A stretch of 64,000 nt of DNA. Origin: Trametes villosa. Lineage: Eukaryota; Basidiomycota; Agaricomycetes; Polyporales; Polyporaceae. How positions within the stretch are numbered: position 1 is the stretch's first letter; every line of letters starts with the position of its first letter. The stretch is taken from positions 1,984,001 through 2,048,000 of the forward strand of contig PUDQ02000003.1 in assembly GCA_002964805.2 (NCBI GenBank), read 5' to 3'. The notes below the pieces were generated by a model. That model did not search any database and was not told where the DNA came from. It saw nothing but the letters and a program-made list of their open reading frames with translations. The translations under genes and the position numbers were made by a program. Positions 38,613 to 55,600 of the stretch are shown piece by piece.

Positions 38613-39699
38613 GGTTATGAACGCTGCTGCCGCAGGGGCGTTTAGTAGGCATGTTCGCAACACCGCGTGACGATGGACGGCGTACTGGTATAAGGCGAGT
38701 GGGTTTGTTGGGGCGGTTGTGGTGCTGAATGCTTGTGAGTGGTAGGACTCGATGCTGAGGACCAGCAGGGCCGTCCTCGCCCTCCTTTATACAATTTCTG
38801 CGCGCCATAGTTCAACTCTTCGTCGACGACGCAAGCGCACAGTACTACAACCCTCCGCAAAATGAGCACAGGCTCGACTCCCCCGCAGCCCGTAAAACCC
38901 GCCAGCAGTCGTTTCTTGCCCGCGCCATGCACCCCTAGCCCGACATCCGGTGCCAAGAACACAGTGCAAGAGCGAAGGAGCGCAGGGCGGCGGTGCAGGC
39001 GTCGCGCCTAGCTCCGTCCCTCATACCCAAAGTACGTCGGTTTGCTCATTGCGCTCACACTCGGCCTCCAACAACATCGTGAAACTCGACGTCATCGGCA
39101 TGCAGGACCCACAGGCGGTCGGCGTAGATGTATCGCCATCGCGCTACCACCTTCCTATAGTCTCACTCGGATAGGGCACGCGTTGTTGCTGCTCGATAAT
39201 GACCCCAGGCGGGCGTGTCTGGCGCTTTCAGGACCCTCGCCGTCCTGAGTCCGGGAATTTAGGGGTGCTGCTATGCCGCTCGGCGCTCTGTGCGTTTTGC
39301 ATCGGGCGTCGCATTCGTCACTCACGATCTAGGGTACTTTATACTATAGGACAGCTGCAACGCTCAGCGAGGGCCAAATTCCAATACCCTTCTATTAGAG
39401 ATGCTTCCGCCACATCTTCCCCCTCCGTCGTGACGCACGAGTGCGAACCGTCCAAGATGAGCGTGCCGCGTACGCAGAACGTAGGATCGTCTTCGTCGCG
39501 ACGCTTGCGGCGGTGCGACAGGCGGGCTCGGGTCGTTGCCCGCGCTATCGGTCTGAGATGTGACGTATCCGTACATTGCGGTTCAAGAGATAGATCTAGA
39601 GGTCGAATCGGAGGTATAGTGAGACGCGAACGCGAGGCGCTGTGGAAAGTGCTAGTGAGGGCTTAACACCGAGCGTTACGGACACCGGCTTACCTGGCC
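38613..39699. other. 1.1 kb intergenic region
   Basis: Holds the promoter of the small secreted protein and the 3' side of K2. No gene recognised. Confidence 0.5.
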
Positions 39700-42497
39700 T
39701 TAATCCACTTCGTCGACTTCGCACGGAGACTTCGTCGCGGCCGTTCCTTCGGTGCGGGGCCCTGGATTTGCGGGTAAGACGGGGAGAGTCTGGAGGAGTG
39801 GTGCAATGACGGCGCGAGGGTGTGCAGAGTCCTTTGAGTCGGGAGCGGGTGAGACCGACTTCACCTGCGAGCTGGTCCCCACTGGGGGAGGTGTGGAACG
39901 TGGGTTGGAAGGTGAGCAAGAGGATTGCCCAGGAATGTCATGGCGAGACGAGCCGAGAGACGGCGCGCTTCGACAGGTCTCGGAAATTGGTGCAGCGTGC
40001 CCCGGTGAGCCCGCGCCGCAGTCCCTCGGTGCGGAATGTGTTTCCCCGTTCCGCTGAAAGCTCAGGGACTCGGGCTGGATTACGCGCTTCGTGTTTGTAA
40101 CCTGGTCTTCCACCCGCTTCGTCCACGATTTTGCCCACCGTATCTCCGAGCGACGGTCCACGAGTGGAAGAAAGAGATTTAACATCGTGGCATGCGTCAC
40201 GAGAGGCGACTTCTTCAACTCCATTTGGGGTGGGGCGCGAACCGCAGCGCCATCCGCCTTGGTTTTGCTAAACTCGAGAGATACTTCTTCTACGAGGCGT
40301 CGGGCGGATTCGGACAGCATCAAGGCCCGGGGCTTGTGCACCAAGTTATCCGGCCTTATGGCTGGTCGGGCTTCATGATTGTGCCACAAGGCCCAGATCT
40401 TCTCGCTCTCGTAGTGCGCTTTGCAGAGCTGCGCCAGTTTCCGCAACAGTCTGGTGAGCGGATTACTTGAACCACCCTCGAGAGCAATCACAGCGGCCTC
40501 CCCCACGCAGACACAGGTAAACTTGGTGCTGCGAGCCCACATCCTACTACCGCATGCGTGCGCCGGCTGGAATCCTGGGAAATCGTCCAGGTCGTAGAAC
40601 TGGTGAAAGAAGCCGGTGAATTCTCTTCTTATTTCTTCGCCCGACTGCTCATGCTTCAGGTACCGCAATGCGCACCAGCTGAGGACGTGCATGAACGACT
40701 CCAGGTCGTCCGAAAGTTCGTGGAGCTTTCCTGCGCAGCATTGCAGCAATGCCGACCGAGACTGCCACGTTCCCTTCGCACGACATACATCAGCATCGGT
40801 CGTTCAACGACGGTCGAGAGACCTACAGCGCCGCCTCCTGACTCGAACGAACGTTGATTACCGGGCACCGGTTGCCGCGGTCGCGCCAGATCCCAGTCAG
40901 CGAGGATGGGTGTGATCTCGTCATTGAGGTCGTAGATGAGGATATTCCCGACACTAACATCTCGATGCAGGAGCCCCGCGTCCTCCCAAGCATTGTGATG
41001 AGCTAGTATGGGTATACATCTTGAGTACGGTCGCTATGGTATGTGTGAAGCATGATTACGCACCTACGACAGCCAGAGCTACTGCATCTATGAGCTCCGG
41101 CGCGTCACGGAACTCTTCGAGAGTCCGACAGACCTCCTTGAATACGAGCCTGACATGCCGCCTGGGAAGAATGTATCCAGACGACGATGGAAGATCCGGT
41201 ATGTAAGTCGTCTGGGTGCGAGTTGCCGGACGTCCGGCCCCGGTGTGCGTAGCGCCCGAGACGCCTGGTGGTATCGGGAGCATGACGTCGCCTCCGGCGC
41301 GAAGCGTCAACAGTGGGCTCAACCTGCCGCGGTATAGCTTCTGGTAGTTCTCGAACTCGCTCGGTGTATCCGCGGACAACGGTCGCCAGGTGTCCTTGAC
41401 GAAAATCACGCTCTGTTCCTCGGTATCCCATGCAACGAACCCGCGCGTTCCCGTGCCAAGCAACGACGGGCTCGAGTAGACGGGTTTTCCGACCAGACAG
41501 CGATGATGGGAAGGCACCGTCGTGGCCTTGACGTCAAGGCGTGTGTCTCTCGCCGACCACGGCGCGAAAATGTCCAGAGCATAGACGGACCAGTCCGGGG
41601 CGGCAGCGTCCTTCAGTTTACGCGAGATCGTAGGCTCTGCAGCAATCCCAGGTGTCTTCCATAGCTGTCGAAACAGCGCGTCTTCTGCGTCCGTCGCGCG
41701 TGCCACAGTTGGGTCGTGGCCACGCTCCTTCGGCGTCATCTTGCTGAAGCGGTAGAGGAAGTGCGCGAGTGTGGCTGTGTTGGAGATGTAGTCGAAAGGT
41801 TTCGATACCACAGCGCCGGCATGGTCGAACCGACAGAAGCGAGCGATGTTGTCGCAGATAGAGATGACGAAGAGGAAAAGCCGGTGCTGACGGATGAAGA
41901 CCTCCAGCGCGTGGCGAGTAATACGTGCTCGAGCGCGCTCTGCATCTTCTCCTCCGGTCAGATAGTGCGACGATCTCCGGAGGGTAAAGGGCGCGCCGTC
42001 CGGCTCCGGCTCGACGTCGACCAGGAGTTCCGCCCAGCTGGAGGCAGTGTCGGCGGGAAGCGGTTCAGACGTCATCGTCGTCCCACTAGCAGTTCCGTCG
42101 GGCGTGACGGTCATAGCCTCCACGACTGCCTGCAGTTGACGCTCCTTCCTAGGGCATGCCGGGGAGGAATCCACCGTATTGTCGGTGAGCGAGCTCTCGT
42201 CATCTTCCCATCCGTTGGCAGAGCTTTGCGCCATTGGATCGGGGTAGATGTCACTGAAGCGAGCGGTGAGGTTGACACAGCCGGCTTCCGCAAGTATATT
42301 GTTGATCAGTGCACACTAAAGGATATGATTGAATATTATGAGCGAGCTGGGTCGTGACGATATGGCGCACGTACCACATCAGGATATCTATCGTGCTCCT
42401 GATCGCCGTCGACCGTGATCTCGGGGTTGGGGACGTGGAACGTTGGTGGAGGGTCGTCGCCAGTAATGAATGTTTCCATGAAGTCCGTCAAAGACAT
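39700..42497 (-). CDS. FunK1-type protein kinase K2
   Basis: Four exons (42497-42375, 42315-41064, 41002-40827, 40773-39700) give 874 residues. Catalytic loop LLHRDVSVGNILI (H471), DFG-equivalent ADWDLA, and GTWQSRSALLQCC before SDDLESFMHVLSW. The long N-terminal domain is closely similar to K1 (AELLVDVEPEPDGAPFTLRR is identical in both). The last 160 residues form a Ser/Pro-rich tail that K1 lacks. It lies 922 bp downstream of LiP2 on the same strand, mirroring LiP1-K1, and the DNA before both kinase starts is alignable. Intact. Substrate and pathway are unknown. The donor of intron 3 is placed at GTAGGT. Confidence 0.9.
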
Positions 42498-43419
42498 CTG
42501 GAAGAATAGCATGATTACGGGCCCCCAACCGAGATGAAACGTCTGAAGATTCTAGCAGAGCCCGCGTAGGCGATGGATGAGGTCTCTGTCGAGTGTTTTC
42601 AAGTAATACAGTAGAAGCTAGTGGAGGTTCTTCCTGTCGCCGTTTGAGTCAGTCACAGTGGTTCGTCTCTGAGTTGTAAGGCCCTGAACACGCACCGAAG
42701 CACATGTCGTGGACTCGGCTGTTTCATTTCGGAGCCAAATATCATGGTGAAGCGCGGGCGCCCTTGAAGGGCCAATCCTCGCGGATGTGTCGATTGCCGC
42801 TATTCCAGGGACGAGATCAATTTTGTTTGTTGCAGAAACGGGTAACCGCACAGCGGATGAACTGGAGAAGACTCGGCGCTCGAGGCAAGTCACGAAGGCG
42901 ACGAGTATGGGCGACCAGAGCCCTCCAGAGCCAGTCATGTTCTCCAATTCACGAGCCGGAGTTTGCCGAGGCCCAAGACATGAGGCAGAAGCGCCCGAGG
43001 TAGCGGGAGCATCTCAGTCCGCGACCCATGAGTCCTCTTCACATCTCTTCGCGACGTAGAAGAGAAAATTATTTCAGCAGATCCCACGAGTACATTGTTT
43101 ACTGACAGGTACGCAGTAATGCCCCATTTTCAGCGTCTGTAACGGTCTCTCACATTGATAGAAAGTGAGTAGGACTTGAGTCGGACGCGGCCTGGAACTT
43201 GGACGCAGCGACTGGATCGAAAGAGCAGCAGATCGCAAAGCGAACCAATGACCGGCAGTTATGCGATAACCGCTTTATTTCTCTAGACTGATAGTACAAC
43301 AACAACAACAACAACAGTACAACGCCCAAGATATCTCAAGGGACGCCCAAACCACGAACAGACCATTTACGAGGTAGCCATAAGCCGGAACACTAGACGT
43401 TCGCTTGAGACATCAGCTC
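42498..43419. other. LiP2-K2 spacer
   Basis: 922 bp. The part next to K2 (about 42500-42600) aligns with the DNA before K1, and the part next to LiP2 carries the same 3' flank motif (GAGATATCTTGGGC, minus strand, near 43330). A (GTT)n microsatellite is at about 43300-43315. No gene. Confidence 0.6.
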
Positions 43420-45141
<1,722 letters not shown>

Positions 45142-47785
45142 CATCGGCCAAAGTTTTGGCCCCACGTGGTCTTGAATGCGCCGTTTTCGGTGCCCACGAC
45201 CGTGTTGGACAGGTAGCGCTGCGTTCGGAGTCAGTAGACTGTCATATCCGCTGGCAGAACGATGATCTTCCTCTCACCGTTCGGTGGCGCTTCACCCTTC
45301 GGCCGTGATGCACAGTTGTACTGGTACCGTATGCAACGGGGTGCCTATACGAGTGAGAGCATCCTTCATGTTGGAAAGCGCGCACGAGAGACAGCCCAGG
45401 CGAGACCGCGCGTATGTCAGGTCCTTGGGCACGGTTGTCGGACAGGGCCATGGCCAATATTGCGCCATCGCTCGAGCGCGCAGAGTTCAAGGGCTTCGCA
45501 AACGTCCCAGTCCTCATGAGAGCTGCCTTCACGTCAACGAATGGTAAAATCGATGTTCCCTTCGGAATCAGGCCAGCGAAGTTAACGTGCGTCCCAGCCC
45601 ATCGATCAATCGAGCCGGACGAACCACTGGCAGCGAGGACCAGCACGAGCAGGGAGGAGCTTGAAGCGGCTGCAGTGCACATGGCGTGCCGCACATCATG
45701 GGATGGCCTGAAAAAATGCACGCCGTTCGGTTTCCTCGTGTTCAGCGGACATGTCTGGTGAGCTCTCACCGACGTCAGGGCGTGGAACCGGCATCTAAGC
45801 GGCTATGTATCCCTCGTGAGGCATAAGTACCTAAAACGCGGGTTGTTTGAATTGACTTTTACCGCTTCCGGGGCTGTGCGCACCTTCTAAAACGTCGCCC
45901 AATCGCAGTGAGAGGTCTATACTTGAGCATGGGGAGAACGTCCCAAGGCTGTGAGTGTTCTATTATGGTGTGCCTGTGTCGCCGTCCAGGCCGAATACGA
46001 CGGCGCGTATACATCCAGTTACTATTTGGACAGTAGAACGAGTACAAGTGGCCTCGAATGATCGCGTCCAACGGTTGCAGGAACGCACGTACGCCTCTGG
46101 GGATGACCGGTAGTTTCCAATTGACCGGCGCTGCTCGTGAAGACAGAGCCTCGCGCGTGAGGACCGCGCAGTAAGCGAGATGACGGTGGACGGTGATGCC
46201 GACGGAATACATGGGAACATCAGCTTTGCGACGGGCCGCCGATGCGCCAGACTCCCAGTCGAAAGCCGGGTCGCCTCCAGTCATCAGCGCCCATTGTCTT
46301 GTTGGCCTTGAACAGTAGCTTGGGTTGTATCAGCACACATATAGTCGCACCAGAGGCGTTGTAGAACAGCGAAGGAAGGCGCGTGCAGCAGCTCTGACCG
46401 AAGACCCAGATGTGCGCGTCCTGGGACGCGTGAGAAGATTTGCGAGAATGAGTGCACCGCTTTTCGGCCGCGAGGAATTTTCTCGCGGCGACGGCGGAGT
46501 CTCAATGAGAGTAGCCCAACGCCTTGCACAGTACTGTTGCTTACCACTCGGTTCCGTGAGGCTTGGACTAACGCTATTATTCTCACTTGCGCAATGCGTA
46601 TCTTGTCCTGCATGCTATGTTCAGGGATACTAACAGAACTACGGTATGACCGCGGTATGTTGAGGGAGGTAATCAATTCGACAGTTCTATTACGGGAGAG
46701 TAGAACAGTAGCTTGTCCGAGTCGCGGCGTCCCGAGCTGATCTGAAGGCTGCCTTGGGCACAGCTATAGCTATACCCTCTTCATAGACATACTGGTAAGC
46801 CAGACTTTTAGTGGTGCTTCGTCGCGACTTAGTCTCGAGCAAATGCATGTTCTAATCATTTTGCATCACTGGCAGACGATCCTCGCGCCATCGTCTTCGT
46901 ATGGCGTGTGCTCTTTACAGAGTAGAGAGCACGCCTGGAGGACTCGAGACGAAGGAATAGGATAATGAGTGAGTTCACAAACTTTACCATGACGTTGTAC
47001 CTTCCATTCAATCGGGTCGGCCCTGTGAACCTCTGTATAGCGCGAGTCAGGAATCGCATCCCTGGTCACACAGCCCTGCGATGGCTTCCTCACGGTCTAT
47101 TCAGGTCCCATACAACGATTGGTCGAGGCCTCGGAACTACCTGTCATGCGTCGGCAGCGGGCAGCATACAGACAATGATCTGACCTTTCAGGCACTTGCT
47201 ACTCACGAACGGTGCGCGGACTACCAGTTAGCCGGGGCACACACCGAGGGTTGTGAGAGGACTCTGCGTCTCCTGTCAAAACCCGCATACCAGGAAGCTG
47301 ATCAGCGCGCAATTTTCTAAGAACGGCGTCGCCGGATCTGATTCGCCTGCGACATGGGGCACCACTATTTCGAGGACATGTTCCGGTCGTGTTGATCCAT
47401 GTCGACTTCGCGAAGACCGTCTGGACCCTGGGACGCCAAGCTTCGCTTCAGCTGTGCACACTCGCTTGCCCCCGCGACTACCACATCCTCTCGCTCCGAA
47501 GTATATTTCACCATGCCCGGTTAAATCACAGATCTATCTCAAAGCGCCGATGTCCGGTTGTATCGTGGGCTGAAAACTCGGTGCCGATGCAGGTGAGAGA
47601 GGAATGCCTCAGTTCCGTGCACGGAGATGACAATGTACTGACACCGCACAATTTTGCCTCTCACAGGAATACGTTGCTGCCACGACGGGCGTCGGCCGGG
47701 GTGCCCACGTGAGGCTGGCTCGCCGGCACTTGCTTCTCGATGTATCGATGGAAGCCAGTGATTGGCTACCGCACTCTCCGTACGT
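45142..47785. other. 2.6 kb spacer between divergent LiP2 and LiP3
   Basis: No supportable gene. Minus-strand frames of 175 codons (45242-45769) and 141 codons (45859-46284) show no family motif. Third-position composition is less GC-rich than in real genes nearby. It may hold old, decayed sequence, but I could not identify a source. Confidence 0.45.
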
Positions 47786-49456
<1,671 letters not shown>

Positions 49457-52400
49457 ACGGTCGCTTTTTAACGCGTCTAACGTCCCGGTTTATGATGGCT
49501 CGCGGTTAACGGTTTTCAGCTTGTGGTCCCGGTCGCCCTTGAAATATCTTGGGCATTGTATTGTTGTTGTACTATCATTTTAGACCAATATATCGGTTGT
49601 TACACGACGTTCAGCCCAGCCTGGCCTGAATAGCTACCCCCAGCCGTGAGTTGTTGAGAGCCTGATGGCTCGAGCAACGGCACCCGGCGGATCATCCTCC
49701 CGCTCCTTGCGAGCGCTTCCGTTCTACGTCTCTCGGCAAACACCGAGAGAGGTCGTATCGTACTGGCACCGCCGCTCTGCGCTGTTGGAGCTTGTCCTCA
49801 GCTCGGCCCAGCTCAGCTCCCATGTTTTCTTGCTGTTCACCGTGATAGGATCCGCGTTCATTAAAAATCGTATAACCGGCCCCTTTCCCACTATGTTCGA
49901 CCAGTAACGGCTGCGCGTTCGACTAGTCGGGGAAATCCGGCACTGAGTCGTCGTGCTGAACTCCGAGATGGAATACTAGCTGACTCGCCATGCGCCTCAC
50001 GCGAGGGAAACGCTCCGGGGTGCGTGCTCATGACCTTGCAGTATGCCGTGTGAGACTCTACCTATACATGCTCCTGCAGTAGCGCTCTCAACGCTAGATT
50101 CACTAGAAGTCTCAACACTCACACAGGCTCCGAGCGTCCCAGATCTATGCAGTTCTTCCAGGTCGCTGCTGCGCCCAGTGCGCACACATCAAGGAGGTCC
50201 TAACGAACTCTGGCTGCTCCGACCTCTGGACTCGCTCCAGTTCCCCTTGTTCCGATCGGAGAGCGAGATGCTCTGAGGACGAAGCCGCGGACGTCCAGAT
50301 TGTACGCCCAGACATTGTCGTGTACTCGTCCGAGCGCGATCCTAGTGGTATATGGAGAGGAGAAGTTGCGTCTGCTTGCAACGTACCTGCGCTCGGCGGC
50401 GCGGCACCTGCGTGGAGGCTAAGCGAGACTCGATTAGGCGGCCATGCACGTACGACGACTCCACTCGCACGCTACACCATGCATTGCCAGTAGGAGCTAC
50501 CCTCGGGTCGCTACGTTGCAACTGCACATGGCATACTCTTCTGGGGAGCTAGTAGGACCTCGACTTGTCTAGTGGATCGGGGTCTGTCTTCTTCGAGGCG
50601 CCCGAGCGGGGACTCGGACACTGACTGATAACTGTCAGCAAACATTCGAGTACCAGCGGTTTTGTACCACTGCAAGTAGCATTAAACCTACCCTGATACC
50701 CTATCCTGCAGCGCACTAGCGCACCGAGACACCATACTTCACTGTCGCGTGCACTTAATGTCAGTTCCTGAAGCCCGCCACCGCCCTTCTCGGTACTGTC
50801 TGAATACCAGCCTTCGTGCGGTCTCCCTCGAGTCGTAGGGTACTCTCGGCGCCTGACGTTACGGTCAATGTGCAGCTCGAACTGGCCTGTGTTGACGACT
50901 TTGTGTTCCTCACTCTTTCCTCGCAGGAATTTTCCGCGGAGAGGTCCGGCTCCCGTGTAGGGAACTTCTGGAGCCGAGCTGCGCACAGCGCGGCATGCAT
51001 CAGCGCGCTCGGCCAATTGTATAGTACCTTGAGTCACTGTCTCAGAGCTTACGGAGACCCATAAGTACCTGAAAATTGAGTGGACACATGGCTCACCAGC
51101 GACAATCTGTAGTTAGCCCATGCGTGCCTTCCGACAGATGTGATAGGATGGGCGCGTCTATTCGAACTTCAGAACGCCCGCCCGGACGACTCGGGACCGA
51201 ATCCTGTAGCACCGCCTGTGGGTAGTTGCAAATATCCACCGGATGAGCGGTTGTTTGAGTCAATAGAAGCTCGGCCACTGAGTACTAGCAGCGTTCTAGG
51301 CCTACCGGAAAGAGAACAAAGGATGCTGACCAGCGACTCGGTCTTGACCGCCGAGGCAACGTCTGGCACGCCGAGGTCTACAGGTAAGCCGTTTCCGTAA
51401 GCGGATCGAAGTGCGTGGTACTCGGAAGAGTGCAAGCTAACTGTGAATAGCTCTCAATTTTTGAGAGCCACTCGTACGGTGCGGCGTCTTGCCATCGAAT
51501 AAGCCGATGCTCAGGTGCTACCAGCGGCCACCAGTGCGGGGTAGTACTCGAACAGATGGTCACGCAGAAGCTTATATGCGCTCCTCCAAAATGCGGACCA
51601 GTATCCTGATAGGAACAAGCGTGACGTGAAGAAAAGAGGTCCTGCTTGCACGAAGGTCGTGGTCGTTCTGCCTACAGTGCCTAGTGGTCGAGGAGAACAA
51701 CGTCTACGGGCGCTTGTGATCCCAGTCCTGAATCCTCCCGCCGGCAAAATCCGGGTGCGAGCGTCTCGCGCGCCCACTGGCCCTAGCCGCTCGGAGTCCT
51801 CGCAACGGCAACGTTCACTGCTGGCAGCATGCACGTCGTAGGCTGATACATCGGATACCTTATTGGCCTGACTAATCATCTATGAACGTCGCTACCAAGT
51901 ACTTGCAGGCAGTGTGACTTACGGCCGTACTGCAAGGTTTCCCAGGTGTGTTCTCTTTTATCGCTCTGGGCTCTACCGTGACCTTTCAATAACTTCAATG
52001 GCAGTGACTCTTACTAGTGCCGGACCATGTATGCATGCGGATCTCTTGCTTCTCATAACGTACTCCCGCCAGACTCAAAGGTCTAGCGAGCGTTGGATCA
52101 GACGGGTTCCTACCACGAATTACTTACCGAGGTTCGTCGGGGGACCTGGAGACTCGGTTCAGCCATCTAGACTAACTATTGATATCTCTCAATAGATTAG
52201 TGTCGTATGCTGCGCCGCCGACGACACATCACACATTGTTTACGGGCGTCCTCACTCGAAGCGCTTGAGGGCGTAATTTCCAACCGGCTTGGATCAGCGG
52301 TATCGCTTCGCACTTTTGGAGAACAGGTACGTTCTGCTGTGTGGTTGTTCCTGACTCGCGGATCTGCATCTCCATTCAGAAGGGCTTTCCCCTGCTATTC

Positions 52401-52669
52401 TATGCCTCTAGGTACGTCGAGGCCGTAGATATCAAATACCAATCGCCCCTAATCCTTACGTTGTTCGGTCGGGCTCGGATTTGTCTCTGCTACCGACACA
52501 CTGTCATCTGACGATGGAACCCGCATGCAATGCTCGTACGACGCTTCCGTGCACACCGCCGTGCCGGGAATACGAGCAGTCCTAGCACGCGCCGGTATTC
52601 CTGCACGTCTTAAAAGCGCTGCACGCCCACCGACCAGCTGCAGCATCGAACGGGTACCCCTACTCGTTC
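49457..52669. other. 3.2 kb region without recognised genes
   Basis: The first 130 bp keep the LiP 3' flank motif (ATATCTTGGGC at about 49550). Beyond that, all frames are under about 165 codons, with no motif and weak third-position bias. I looked for remains of a FunK1 gene, as expected from the LiP1 and LiP2 contexts, and saw none. Confidence 0.5.
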
Positions 52670-55600
52670 ATGATGCTCTCTCTCAGAGCTCTCGCAGGCC
52701 TCTCGGCCTATCTAGCATTCACCTCTGCATCTGCACTCCCGCCCTCTCTCGAAGGCCGAAACGTCCTCCAAGCTCGCGCCACTGTCAATGGCAGCTGTAT
52801 CTCTGGCCCCGACGACGGGACTACGGCTCTCGTAGGCCTATGCGTCAGCAAGATCGCCAGCGGACAGGTTCGTCCGCCCTTGTCCTCGAAACACGAGTCT
52901 AGCGCTAACATGCAATTCATAGATCGCCTCGAACGCATTCTGGACTGACCCGCTGTGCGTCGCGGCCGCCACTGGCTCCAGCGTATGATACCTTCTTCGC
53001 AGTGGGAAGAGCTGTAGGCACTGACACGGGAATTAGATGGGCGCCGTTCTGGATGCGGCCTGCTGCGCCGGGACGTGCAGACAACCCCTCAATACTGGCA
53101 ATCTCGACGTGAACACTGTACGTACCATGCATCTCCCAGACACTGAGCGCACTGCGAGTTTTCTCACGCGATGCTGTCCGTGCAGGTGTACCGCGCTATG
53201 GTCGGCTCGGGCTGCACTGCGACCCCGGCGTCGAACTGCGCCTTGACCTGGCGTGAGTTATGTCTCGATCCCCTCAACATTATAAGCAACTAATGTGTCT
53301 GCAGAGCCGTTCGTGGACTTCATTTACGGCACGATTCAAGGCACGGCGTCGCAGGTCTGGCCCGAGTACGTCCGACGCACGCTGGGCGGTACACATGGGC
53401 GCGCACTAACCACATCTATCCTGCAGCTCCGGGGACGTGATCCTCGACAGATGGCAGGAGATCGCCACCTGGACCGGGTTCTGCAAGGGCACCAGCTGCG
53501 TCGACGGCGCCATCCCATACAGCAACTTCAACGACTGGTTCCATTTCTCGTCGGCCGTCACGCAGACCACGCCCGGCACCCCGCAGTACGCCCTGGTCTT
53601 CCCGACGCTGGAGCAGAACCTGGACAACACTGCGCCGAGCGTCCTCTGGCCATGCGTGTACGACGACCCGGCTCTCTGCTCGTGGGACTGGGCGCCGCCC
53701 CCGCCCGGTACGTTCAACTCGGCTCTGGAGCCTGCGGTAGTGCGTGCTCCGTCGGCTACTGTTGGTAGTCCCGCGGCCATCTCTGCGTCAGCCGTGCCTA
53801 CCTCGGGCGCCGGTCAGAATGGCCTCCCGCGGTTCGGAGTTGCCCAGCACCAGCCGCCCAACCTCCCGCCTCCGGTCTATGCGAACGGCCAGCTCGTGCC
53901 TCTCGTCCTTAACGGGACACCTGTGGCTACGAACATCAGCCCGCGTCGCGCGGATACTGGGTTTTCGTTCGACTCCCTGTTGTTGAGCCCGGCAACGCTC
54001 AATGACGAGCCCCGCACCAACGCCTCGACGAGGCCCGACAAGCGTGCGATTGTCCCGGATGCCTGCCGCGGCACGCTCGACATCCCCGCCGTTCTGCCCA
54101 CCCTGACATACTACTGCGACAAGCTCCCCCAGATCTGCGCAAACATTCGCTCGCACCCGGACTGGGACGCCACTACCAATACGATGCAGCTCACGTACGA
54201 CCCCTGGGACGGCGGAAGCAGGCGTGGCGGCGTGTGCAAGAGCTCCGTCACGTCCGCGATGCAAGAGGCGGGCAAGTGCGACCCACGCCAACACTCGCCT
54301 TACCACTGGAAGGTGGGCACATGTTTATCCTAACCCTGTTTTGCCCGTATCTGACGACGGGCCCCGTAGATCTCTTGCGATGAGTTCCCCTTTAGCAGCT
54401 CGCTCGAGGGCGGCGCGGCGAACGCCGTGAAAGTGGCCGTCTCGCACTACGAGCAGGACCTGCAGAGCACGCTGCAGTCTTCCATCACGCACCTCCGGAC
54501 GAACCAGCGGGACAAGCGGACGAAGTGGTCGTCGGCGAGCAAGTGCCACAGGTATAACCTCCACCTCTCCACCACACCCGCCGGCGCGAGCCCTTCCGCC
54601 ATTGGCTTTCTCACAGCCGGCTCGAACTTCTTTGCCAAAGACGGAGTGACTTCCAAGGAACTGACGAACAGACACGCGGTGGACGACGTTCCCCCGGACC
54701 CATTCACTGTTGACACGGACTACCCGCCGACCGCCAACGCCCTGACTATGAAGGGGACCACCCAGCTGGTCGACTGCACCCCCTGTGACTCTGACTCCGA
54801 TGCCCTCCTTGGCGACGAGGACGCGGTGGAGTCTCCGGTGGATACGCCTGATGCTCCAGTCCCAACCTCACCGCCGGACGACTCCGTCTCGCTGGCAGAG
54901 CTGAAGAAACGCCAGGCGTCGTCCTGCACCGTCCGTCCTACCACGGCTCCTCTCCCGACCTCCTCCGCCGAAGCTTCCGCGATTGCCGCGAACAGCGCAT
55001 CGATCGCGAAGGCCGCCGCTGCCGCTGCCGCCGCCGCTCTTGCCTCAGCATCGAACCCGGCTCCTGACCTCGCCGCTGCCGCCGCCGCCGCCGTCGCTGC
55101 AGCGGACACCTTGGGCCCCGCTGCTGCCGCACTGGTACGATTGGATCTATCTCGTTCTTCGGAATAGCGGTTGATATTTGAATGACAGGCGGCCGCCGCA
55201 ACTGACTCGTCCCTCGCCTCGGCCATCGCGTCCGCTCAATCGGTCACGTCGATCGCGCAGACTGCGCTCGACCACATCTTCCACTTCGGCCCCAGCGTCC
55301 CTAGCTGGCTGAGCGACATCTTCAACCATGTGAGAGCTGCTGCTCTCGTTCTCATGTGCAGCCTTCTGACCACTTTTGCGCCGATGCCACCAGGTCTCCC
55401 CGGCAACCTCCTCGGTCTCCACAGCGTCCGTTTCCTCTGCGAACGTGCTCAACCCCGCCACGCCTATTCCGCCCGTGGTCGACCCCGCACACGACCCGAA
55501 CATCGTCTCCCCACCGCCCAACGCTCCCGCCGCCGCGTGCTTCGGCGCAGGCTCGCAGGGGTTCGTGAAGATTGGGGACGTCACGCTCGTCGACGGGAAC

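Noticed and set aside
43300..43316. (GTT)n repeat as a functional element
   Set aside because: Simple microsatellite expansion within the LiP 3' flank; the other LiPs have one or two units at the same place.
45142..47785. Decayed transposon between LiP2 and LiP3
   Set aside because: No reverse transcriptase, integrase or transposase signature, and no terminal repeat that I could see.
49457..52669. Remnant of a FunK1 kinase downstream of LiP3
   Set aside because: Looked for HRD, DWD and SDDLESF patterns in all frames and found none.
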